Assembly: GCF_020012125.1 (NCBI RefSeq)
Contig: NZ_JAIFAG010000002.1
Location: forward strand, 62,001 to 126,000
Reading direction: 5' to 3'
Source: Hymenobacter psoromatis
GTDB taxonomy: Bacteria; Bacteroidota; Bacteroidia; Cytophagales; Hymenobacteraceae
DNA length: 64,000 nt
The translations under genes were made by a program, and so were the position numbers. Shown in pieces: positions 8,241 to 15,200 of the stretch. Under the pieces are notes generated by a model. The model saw only the letters and a list, made by a program, of their open reading frames with translations. It had not been told where the DNA came from and did not search any database. Each line of letters opens with the position of its first letter. The first letter of the stretch is position 1.

Positions 8241-9698
8241 CTTAGCTTGACTTTGGCCTTACGCCGCCCACGTTAACGCCTCCTGCCAGATGCTGAACTG
8301 GTGACGAGTCAATTTTACGGTGACGGCGTCGGCGTCAGATGTTGAAAAAAGGGATTCGGCCCATAAGTGGCGCCGCACGGCGGCTATCGCATCACTAAAG
8401 GTCAGGTGCGGTTTGACATACCAGCTACTGGTCTGCGCCACCAGCAAGCCGTGAGCGTGGAGGCGATGGGCTAGGAGGGTGACGAGCGAAAAAAGGCCCA
8501 GTAACACGGGCGTGGTGCGGGCAATCGCCTGCTCGCTCCACTGGCGCTGGGTTTCGACGCCCAAGTGCGCCCGCACCTGGGCAAAGGTGGTTTCGATGGC
8601 CCAACGTCGGCTGAAGTAGGTGACAATAGCGGCCGCCTCAAGGGTGAGGTCGGTGCTCAGAAAGGCGCTCAGCTGCTCGCCCTGTGGGCTACTTTGGCGC
8701 ACCAGCACCCAGCGGATGGGCACCGGGGGCTTGCCGGCGTGGTACCAGAGGGCGGTGTCAGTGGCTACTTCGACAGCCCGTTCTCGGCTCCTGGCATCGG
8801 CGGGTAGCACCAGCGCCTGCCAGCGGGTGGCGGCATGGGTGGCCAGCTGGTGCAGTAGCGGCAAGCGCGCGCCTTTGAGGCGGGGACGCCCTTTCTGTCC
8901 CGCCGGGCGCGGCGGCGCGGGCGCATACAAAGCTGCGTCGAGCCGCAGGCGGGTAATGAAAGTCACATAAGGGCGCACGGCGTGGAGCAAATCAAGCACG
9001 GCGTAGCCGCTGTCGCCCACGGCAATTACCGCTCGACTTGGCAGCCAGCGCGTGACTTGCAACAGCAACTGGCGCGCCCAGTCGGGGAGGGTTTTATGGC
9101 GCCGCTTTTGGGCTTGGGCCCAGCGTAGCGAAGGGGCTAAGGCCGTCAGAAAGGGTAGCGCCCAGACTCGTCCCGCCCATGGAATAGGCGCCAGCAGTAC
9201 CAGACTGACCCAGCGCAGACCGCTGCACTTGACGAAGTGGTCGCGGCTGCTGCGCACCGCATCGCGGTAAATGCCGCGGGCGGCAATCTGGGCACCCCAG
9301 CGCCGTTCCAGCGTTTCATCCAGCCCGACTAGGACCGGGCCGGTACCGACAAATGCGACCACCAGTTGGGTAAGCAACACCCGCCCCGCTGCCCGTGCTG
9401 ACCAGCGGGCCTGGCTCAAGACCCGATGGTATTTACCAAATGCGCGGGCGTGCTGACGGCCCACAATGCGCAAAACTGAGGTAATGGTGCGCTTGCCCGG
9501 CGCCAGAATCGCTCCGACCACCAGTAGTTGCGCGTGGGCGAAGACGCGGCGACAGAACAGGCCAGTATAGGGTAATAGTACGGCTAGAAACTCGCTGGGT
9601 AGGGATGGCATCTTGATTCGAGTATGGTTACCTAAATTTAGATGCGCCCTGCTCGGCAAGCTTCGTTAAGCGACCCAAAAGGCCAAAGTCAAGCTAAG
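8241..9698. mobile_element. IS701-like insertion sequence (1458 bp)
   Basis: Ends are a perfect 20-bp inverted repeat: CTTAGCTTGACTTTGGCCTT at 8241-8260 and its complement at 9679-9698. One transposase fills the interior on the minus strand. No target duplication is evident in the flanks (GCTTTA / TGTACA), so the original insertion site may have been rearranged. The element looks complete. Confidence 0.85.
8259..9611 (-). CDS. IS701-family DDE transposase
   Basis: 450 residues from ATG 9611; an upstream ATG at 9659 would add 16 poor residues. Seen: LVGLDETLERRWG with the first catalytic Asp, VIAVGDSGYAVLDLL with the second, and YFSRRWAIETTFAQVRAHLG with the Glu, the order of a DDE RNase-H-fold transposase. 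IS701/IS4-group proteins of this length with a WAIE(T/V)xFxxxK-like motif fit best. It sits inside a perfect 20-bp inverted repeat and has no internal stop, so it could be active. Confidence 0.88.
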   Translation of the reverse strand: MPSLPSEFLAVLLPYTGLFCRRVFAHAQLLVVGAILAPGKRTITSVLRIVGRQHARAFGKYHRVLSQARWSARAAGRVLLTQLVVAFVGTGPVLVGLDETLERRWGAQIAARGIYRDAVRSSRDHFVKCSGLRWVSLVLLAPIPWAGRVWALPFLTALAPSLRWAQAQKRRHKTLPDWARQLLLQVTRWLPSRAVIAVGDSGYAVLDLLHAVRPYVTFITRLRLDAALYAPAPPRPAGQKGRPRLKGARLPLLHQLATHAATRWQALVLPADARSRERAVEVATDTALWYHAGKPPVPIRWVLVRQSSPQGEQLSAFLSTDLTLEAAAIVTYFSRRWAIETTFAQVRAHLGVETQRQWSEQAIARTTPVLLGLFSLVTLLAHRLHAHGLLVAQTSSWYVKPHLTFSDAIAAVRRHLWAESLFSTSDADAVTVKLTRHQFSIWQEALTWAA

Positions 9699-9712
9699 TG
9701 TACAGCGGCAGG

Positions 9713-9780
9713 AGTAGCGCGGACTTTCAGTCCGCGAGTGGAATAGCCCGTTCAGTCGCGGACTAAAAGTCCGCGCTACT
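9713..9780. repeat. Palindromic intergenic repeat (REP-like)
   Basis: The 15-bp arm AGTAGCGCGGACTTT (9713-9727) has its exact complement at 9766-9780, with a second nested GGACT...AGTCC symmetry inside. TGTACA occurs outside both arms (9699-9704 and 9780-9785). This looks like a mobile REP or MITE-type repeat between the insertion sequence and the next gene; it could also act as a terminator for the ACP-like gene. Confidence 0.7.
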
Positions 9781-9802
9781 GTACACATACTCCGAAACCG
9801 CT

Positions 9803-10063
9803 CTAGGTTCCAGTTGGGGAGCCAGTGGGCAGCTGGCGCCGCACGCAGGCCAGCACGTCGGCCACGGTGCGCCACTGGCCTAGTTGAGTATCGGGAATTT
9901 CAATTCGTAAGCTGTATTCCAGGCGAATACCCAGCTGTACCCGCGCCAACAAGTCAAACTCCAACTCGTCCGCCAGCTTGGTCGCGAGCGTAAGCGCGAG
10001 GTCACGCCGGTGCCAGGCCTGCTTGCGTACTGCCTCGAATACTTTTTCTTGCAAAACGTCCAT
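9803..10063 (-). CDS. Acyl-carrier-protein-like protein lacking the phosphopantetheine serine
   Basis: 86 residues with the ACP helical pattern: LATKLADELEFDLLARVQL, LRIEIPD and TVADVLACV line up with the canonical DSL...VEL...IEIPD...TVGDVV landmarks. At the position of the modified serine the sequence reads D37-L38-L39, not DSL, so a 4'-phosphopantetheine arm cannot be attached. It stands alone, divergent from the rhodopsin gene 607 bp away. It may be a structural or regulatory carrier homologue or a degenerating copy. The fold assignment is by eye. Confidence 0.55.
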   Translation of the reverse strand: MDVLQEKVFEAVRKQAWHRRDLALTLATKLADELEFDLLARVQLGIRLEYSLRIEIPDTQLGQWRTVADVLACVRRQLPTGSPTGT

Positions 10064-10670
10064 AGCTGGGTGTTGTTAAACAAAGAGGGGAAAAGCTTCG
10101 ACTCAGCCGCGAAGTTTTCTTATTTACCTATCTAGTACGGTGGATGACAATGGACTACGCAGCAACGGGCCAAAATTACGATCCTAGAGCGGATTTATAA
10201 TCAGTGAACAGGCCGTTGCCGTTAGGGACCCCCCTCTTCCTTTCGGAGAAGGGGCCAGGGGAGGCGCCACGCTACCGCAAGTCCATACACTGATCTAGAA
10301 ACTGCGCTAACGTTCATTGACGCTAGCTATATAGTCTTAGCGTAAGGCGAGCCGGGACGTAGGTAAAGCTAACTGGGTCCTTTTGCCCCTACGTGCAGAC
10401 GAGTTCGTAAGAATAGGTATCTCTCACGCAACTCACCGCTCAATCCTTGGCCCAAACGCTTAACCAAGGCTAGAATCTTTGCCTACTTTCGGGACGAGGA
10501 GCTCCTGGCAAATCGGGTGGACCTGCGCCGCGGCTGCGTGAGCCCAAACGGGGAGAGACTACGGCATTTTACCAGAAAGTCGTGTTTTTATAATTTTTAT
10601 ACCCGAGTGAAAAACATTGGTCCTCAGTTATCAATTATAATTCTACACCTCAACTTAATCTTCCCCACCC
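10064..10670. other. Intergenic region upstream of rhodopsin
   Basis: 607 bp without a convincing gene. It holds an imperfect palindrome around 10231-10254 (CCCCTCTTCC...GAAGGGG) and an AT-rich tract at 10578-10640 that probably carries the rhodopsin promoter. No exact promoter consensus could be fixed. Confidence 0.5.
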
Positions 10671-11465
10671 ATGCAGACCGTATTACTCGACGTCATGAAA
10701 ATTCCGGTTGACGACCCAGTTGCGTTCACGTTTTTTACGGGCTACATGGCCATGGCTGCCGCCTCGGTGTTCTTTTTGTTTGAGCGCGGTACCGTGGCCG
10801 ATAAGTGGAAAACCTCGCTTCTTATTTCGGGCATGATTACCGGCATCGCGGCCGTGCATTACTACTACATGCGCGATTACTACATCAGTACCCACTCGAC
10901 GCCCGTGGCCTTGCGCTACATCGACTGGACGCTGACTGTGCCGCTCATGGTAATAGAATTTTACCTGCTGGTGCGCTCCGCCGGGGCCAAAATCGGCCTG
11001 CTTTGGAAACTGGTCCTTGCGGCCGTGTTCATGCTCGTGTGCGGCTACATCGGCGAGGCCTTCACCGACGGCTCCAAAACTCATTCCAACCTGTGGGGGT
11101 CGCTCTCCACGCTGGGCTACCTCTACATCCTGTACTCGGCCTGGTACGGGGAGATTGCGCAGCTGGCGGCCAAGTCCGATTCGGTGGCCGTGCGGAAAGG
11201 GGTGCGCTACTTGTCTTGGTTTATCCTCGTGGGCTGGGCTATCTACCCCATTGGCTACATGGCCATGCCCGGCGGCCTGCTTGGGCCCGACGGCCTCAAC
11301 CTGCTTAAGACGAGTAGCCTCGACCTGATCTATAACCTCGGTGACGCCATTAATAAAATCGGTTTCGGCCTGGTTGTGTATAGCATTGCCCGCAGCGAGT
11401 CTGTGGTGCAGGCCCACCCGCAGCAAGACGTGGTGGCCGGGGCGAGGGGAAAAGTTGTGGCTTAA
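10671..11465 (+). CDS. Light-driven proton-pumping rhodopsin (proteorhodopsin/xanthorhodopsin type)
   Basis: 264 residues with seven hydrophobic helices. Helix C reads RYIDWTLTVPLMVIEFYLL: R82, proton acceptor D85, T89 and proton donor E96, the DTE motif of outward proton pumps. H63 (VHYYYMRDYY) matches the proteorhodopsin His75 partner. K229 in LGDAINKIGFG binds retinal. Met93 sits at the spectral-tuning site (proteorhodopsin 105), pointing to green absorption. G143 in helix E (LWGSLSTLGYLY) falls where xanthorhodopsin has the fenestration glycine for a carotenoid antenna. The retinal-forming Blh gene follows, so the pair is self-sufficient given beta-carotene. Confidence 0.96.
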   Translation: MQTVLLDVMKIPVDDPVAFTFFTGYMAMAAASVFFLFERGTVADKWKTSLLISGMITGIAAVHYYYMRDYYISTHSTPVALRYIDWTLTVPLMVIEFYLLVRSAGAKIGLLWKLVLAAVFMLVCGYIGEAFTDGSKTHSNLWGSLSTLGYLYILYSAWYGEIAQLAAKSDSVAVRKGVRYLSWFILVGWAIYPIGYMAMPGGLLGPDGLNLLKTSSLDLIYNLGDAINKIGFGLVVYSIARSESVVQAHPQQDVVAGARGKVVA

Positions 11466-11496
11466 ACTCCTAGCTGTTCTTAGGCGGCCCCATTCG

Positions 11497-11536
11497 ACAG
11501 GCCGTTGCACCGCTTTTTTGCCGTGCAACGGCCTGT
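11497..11536 (+). terminator. Strong hairpin between rhodopsin and blh
   Basis: Perfect 14-bp stem: ACAGGCCGTTGCAC (11497-11510) and GTGCAACGGCCTGT (11523-11536) around a 12-nt T-rich loop. It starts 31 bp after the rhodopsin stop and ends 23 bp before the blh ATG. There is no T-run after the stem, so partial termination or mRNA stabilisation, giving more pump than enzyme, is more likely than full termination. Confidence 0.7.
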
Positions 11537-11559
11537 TGTGGTTTTCACCCCCTTTCCCC

Positions 11560-12576
11560 ATGTTCGCCCCCGACCCTGACTTTACCTCCAGCTGGCCCCA
11601 GCGGCGCTACTCCTACGTGGCTGTCCTGGCCCTGGCTGGCCTGGGCGCGGTATTTCCGGCGGCGGCCTGGACGCTGTTGGGGCCGCCGCTGGCCGTGGGC
11701 ATGGTGCTGCTGGGCGTGGCCCACGGGGCCTGCGACCAGCTGGTGCTGCCCGCCGGCCAGCCCCGCACTGCCCCGGCTGGCGGCTGGCGGTACTGGCTGG
11801 TCTTTCTGGCGGGCTACCTGGGGCTGGCGGGCCTGGTGGGGGGCCTGTGGTGGGGCTGGCCGGCGGGCACCGTGGGCCTGTTCTTCCTGCTCACAGTATG
11901 GCACTGGGGCTCGGCCGATATGCCGGGCGGAACCCGTACCTCGGGTGGCCTGTGGCTGGCGCACAGCCTGTTGCGTGGCTTATTGCTGTTTGCGGTGCCC
12001 GCCTGGGGCTGGCCCGTCGCCACGGGGGCCGTCGTCAACGGGTTGCTGGCCTTTGCCGGAGCCGCTACCGTGGCGGCGGGGCCGTTTGCGGCGGCGGCGG
12101 CGGGCCTGGGCATGGTAGTAGTGGCTGGCCACCTGACGCTGTGGGCCGGCTACGCCCGCCGGCACCGCTGGGCTTTGCTGCGCACGGAGGCTGCCGAAGT
12201 GCTGGTGCTCACCGGCCTGCTGCTGGCGCTGCCGCCGCAGCTCTCGGTGGGCGTGTACTTCGTGTTCTGGCACAGCCTGCAGCACGTGTTGCGACTGGTG
12301 GGCTGGCTGGGCTACGCGCCGGGCGCGGGCCGGGGTGCCGGCCCGGCCCTGGGGCCGCAGCTGGTATTTTTTCTGCGCCGGGCAGCCCCGCTGCTGCTGC
12401 TGAGCTGCGCGGCGCTGCTGGTGCTGAGCCGCCTGCTGGCTTCCCGCCTGCCCAATGGGGCCGCCTGGTTTAGCCTGGCGCTGGTAGTGGCCTCCCTCGT
12501 TACGCTGCCCCACGCCCTGCTCGTCACGCTGGTAATGGATGCGCCCCGGTGGCGGACCAGGCATCAGGCGGAATAG
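11560..12576 (+). CDS. blh: Brp/Blh beta-carotene 15,15'-dioxygenase
   Basis: 338 residues from ATG 11560; the frame is open further upstream, but that part overlaps the rhodopsin gene. It is a polytopic membrane protein. Iron-binding histidines sit in the family contexts GVAHGACDQ (H55), TVWHWGSAD (H115) and FWHSLQHVLRL (H238, H242); TLPHALLVTLVMD near the end is also characteristic. It cleaves beta-carotene to two retinal molecules, the chromophore of the rhodopsin encoded 95 bp upstream. Very GC- and Gly/Ala/Leu-rich, typical of such membrane proteins in this lineage. Confidence 0.95.
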   Translation: MFAPDPDFTSSWPQRRYSYVAVLALAGLGAVFPAAAWTLLGPPLAVGMVLLGVAHGACDQLVLPAGQPRTAPAGGWRYWLVFLAGYLGLAGLVGGLWWGWPAGTVGLFFLLTVWHWGSADMPGGTRTSGGLWLAHSLLRGLLLFAVPAWGWPVATGAVVNGLLAFAGAATVAAGPFAAAAAGLGMVVVAGHLTLWAGYARRHRWALLRTEAAEVLVLTGLLLALPPQLSVGVYFVFWHSLQHVLRLVGWLGYAPGAGRGAGPALGPQLVFFLRRAAPLLLLSCAALLVLSRLLASRLPNGAAWFSLALVVASLVTLPHALLVTLVMDAPRWRTRHQAE

Positions 12577-13282
12577 GCTGCGGGTGAGCTGCGTCTGGTC
12601 ACGGGGAAAGATAGCTGGGTTCTTTTGCCACGGCGATAACCTAAGTTCGAGTGGGGCTTAGGCCGCGTAAGCAGTTAAAGCGCTTGTGCAATGCGGCTCG
12701 CACGAGCGCAGGGATCGAAACTATCGGCTGAGAAAAGCTGGACGGGCTGGGATGTCTTGTCCTGAACTAAGTTGATAATTTTTACTTGAAGCTATTCTGA
12801 GTCCAGACGGTAAGCTTGGCGCTTAGATGAGCCAGTGGTTTGCAGAGTGCCGGTCAAGAAGGTGCACCATGTTGATACCCCCGTTTTCGCCTGGCTTAAC
12901 CCCCGCCACGCGCTGGAAACGCACCTTGGGCAGACTTTCTGAGCCACCTGCTTTGCGAGCTACTTTCTGAGCCCCCGAAAGTGCACTTTATTGGGTGTTA
13001 GTAAACAACATAGGGAAAACCTCTGCGTCCGAGTCTGACTAGGGTAGTTGCGCGTGCTAGGGTACTACAGCGCGGTAAGAGCAGCAAAAAGCGCTAGTAT
13101 TACACACCGAAAGAGAATAGCGAAAACGAACGGTAAGACTACTGTTTCCGCCGCATGCTAGGTAACCTATTGTCAAACAAAGCGCTACTCCTGAAAATCA
13201 GGCGGTTGTGCGTGCAAGTCGGCGGTTTTTCCCTAGTTGTTTATAAGCGCACCCCACTCGCCTTCACCCCTACTTTTACCGC
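12577..13282. other. Intergenic region with a dispersed ~80-bp repeat
   Basis: No gene seen in 706 bp. Positions about 13109-13187 (AAAACGAACGGTAAGACTAC..., AGGTAAC, TCAAACA) resemble 14662-14740 over about 80 bp at roughly three identical bases in four. The function of that repeat is unknown. Confidence 0.5.
13109..13187 (+). repeat. Dispersed repeat, copy 1
   Basis: About 80 bp similar to 14662-14740: shared AAAACGAACG, TAAGACTA, TGTTTC, AGGTAAC and TCAAACA blocks in the same order and spacing. No coding potential. Confidence 0.55.
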
Positions 13283-13807
13283 GTGAAAAACAGCCTTTCG
13301 CTAGCTTGGCTAGCGCTCCTTTGCTTCGGCCTGCTCGCCGGGCGTCCTGCTACCTTGGTGGTAGTAAAACTAGATGAGCGGGTTTCGGTGCTGTTCCCCA
13401 CCCAGCCCCAAGAAACGGCGGTGCCCGCTCCGGCAAAAATGCGCTCGGCTCACGATGCCTCCGGTACCTACCAAGTGACTATCTCCCCAATAGGGGCAGC
13501 TTTTCAAGGGGCCCAACGAAAGCACTACTTTGATTCGGTGGTGGAGGGTGCCCGCAAGAGTAGCAACGGGACAGTGCAAGAGCGGTCGCCCTTTACGCTA
13601 AGTAGCTATGAGGGGATTGACTTCACCCTCCTGATGGGCGGGCCAGATACTTCCCAGGCTAAGCTTGTCTTTTTCCATTGCTTGCTAGTAGACCAAAACT
13701 CCTACGTGCTCCAGTTTATTCCGGCACCGGGTACTCCCCCTCTGCAGGCCCAGCGCCGAAGCGAACCGTTCTTCCAATCTATCCGGCTAACGCCCGTAGC
13801 GAAGTAG
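13283..13807 (+). CDS. Small exported protein of unknown function
   Basis: 174 residues from a GTG start. The N-terminus MKNSLSLAWLALLCFGLLAG is a signal peptide with no lipobox Cys. The mature part has VSVLFPTQPQE, YQVTISP, SYEGIDFTLLMGG and SYVLQFIPAPG, an alternating beta pattern that suggests a small beta-rich domain. Not recognised as a named family. It stands alone, with no operon partner. The start is the first codon giving a complete signal peptide. Confidence 0.75.
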   Translation: MKNSLSLAWLALLCFGLLAGRPATLVVVKLDERVSVLFPTQPQETAVPAPAKMRSAHDASGTYQVTISPIGAAFQGAQRKHYFDSVVEGARKSSNGTVQERSPFTLSSYEGIDFTLLMGGPDTSQAKLVFFHCLLVDQNSYVLQFIPAPGTPPLQAQRRSEPFFQSIRLTPVAK

Positions 13808-14021
13808 CTTCCTAGAGCAGCTTCTAACGGCAAGTAGTACTTCGTTTAATAAATGCTAGAAATCACCCCCTCCTAGTACATAAAACACTGCTGAGCTTGA
13901 TTATGAGGTAGTCGGGTGCAATAGGAGATACTGTGATAAAAAGCAAAGAATTGGGCAAGTTTTTTACCGTTAGATTCTTCTAAGGAGAGCCAGTCGATTC
14001 ATCCTGTGTAGCCTCGGCCTT

Positions 14022-14640
14022 TCAACTGGTCGGGGCTACTTCTTTTTCTAAGCAATGGGCCGGATGATAATGCGGGTCATAGGCACAGTCGTTCTTCCAG
14101 TGTGAGTAGCGGAGTAACAGTAGTTTACGCATGACGGCAATGACACAGGGCTTGCCACTAGGCTGGCGCGCCCGTAGCCGGGCGTGAAAGGCGATTTGCT
14201 GCGAATTAAAGCGTAGGCTGCTGACGGCGGGCAAGTAGAGGGTGGTATGCAAGCGTACATTACCGCGGCAGGATATGCGCGTGGCCCCAGCCGAGAGGCC
14301 GCTTTGGCGCTGCACCATGTCTAGCCCAGCGTAGGAAGCTAGTTGACGCTCGTTTTCTATCCGTTGGTTTCGGCGACCACCACGATAGCCGTGGTGAGGC
14401 CAATACCCGGTACGCTGGTTAGGTAAGCCAACTTGTGCGTCAATTCCAGTTCGGCAGCCAGCAGGGCGGCTTAGTCTTGGTCTACTGCTTGCAAGTGCTG
14501 CTCAAGTAGTTGTACTCGGGCCGTTAACCGGTCCAGCGTGCGCGCATCCGGCTGATACCTATGCTGGTAGGCATGCCGTTGCGTTTTAAGTCGGGTGGCC
14601 TGCTGGTTCAGATTCTGCCGTTCGCGGGGGACGATAGTTT
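14022..14640 (-). pseudogene. IS110-family transposase remnant
   Basis: C-terminal Transposase_20-like sequence read on the minus strand: LTSVPGIGLTTAIVVVAET, then after a frameshift near 14365 NERQLASYAGLDMVQRQSG, GATRISCRGNVRLHTTLYLP and AVMRKLLLLRYS. An in-frame TAA interrupts the preceding coiled region (QAVDQD*AALLAA). The N-terminal DEDD half is missing. Ancient, inactive fragment. Confidence 0.8.
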
Positions 14641-14661
14641 TACACGTCCCTTAATGCTATC

Positions 14662-14740
14662 GAAAAAAGCTAGTTAAAACGAACGTTAAGACTATTGTTT
14701 CGGTCACATACCAGGTAACATGTTTTCAAACAGAGTGTTA
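14662..14740 (+). repeat. Dispersed repeat, copy 2
   Basis: Diverged copy of 13109-13187 (see that entry), lying directly between the IS110 remnant and the galactokinase remnant. Confidence 0.55.
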
Positions 14741-14827
14741 ATAATAAAAATTAAGTAGCGGTGCGCCTGAGTCGGAGGTTTTACCCCATTTGTTTTACAA
14801 CACCCTCTGATGGGCAGTGGTTTTCCC

Positions 14828-15007
14828 ATGATAGGCAGTGGTTCTGGCAGCTGCACCCTCAACCTGGTGGAAGTAGCGCATGTGGGCAGTTTCGTGGCAG
14901 GCATGGCGGCTGATTTTTAGGGTTTTTACGAGCGCGGGCTGGAAACCTATCAGACGACCATCGTGGGTGGGGTGAGCACTGCCCAGCAAGTGTCGCTGGT
15001 GCAGTAG
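14828..15007 (+). pseudogene. Galactokinase 3' remnant
   Basis: The 59 sense codons match the C-terminus of the intact galactokinase at 51832: SCTLNLVEVAHVGSFVAGM against GCTLNLVEAAHVSNFIEGM, and YQTTIVGGVSTAQQVSLVQ against YQTTIVGGVSVARQAELVQ, both ending at the same codon. A TAG replaces a Leu codon in the middle, and everything 5' is gone. At roughly three quarters nucleotide identity this is an old or foreign copy and not a recent duplication. It marks the left edge of the polysaccharide region, whose right edge is the intact galK. Confidence 0.85.
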
Positions 15008-15200
15008 CCGTTGGGAGCTTATTCTTTCAACTCCAGCTACCCACATTATTCATTCATTCGTCGTTATTTTTTAACTGGCCTACAGCTAATCGCCCTGCAT
15101 TTAGGCCGGAACATTCCTGACCTAGCAATTGCCATGCGCTGCACTCTGATGTGTGTATCGGACCGGCTGGGTACAGCATGGACTAAAGACTGTAGATGAG

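Noticed and set aside
10683..11561. 292-codon open frame opposite the rhodopsin gene
   Set aside because: His/Gly/Arg-rich translation without domain pattern; the sense strand has a complete rhodopsin.
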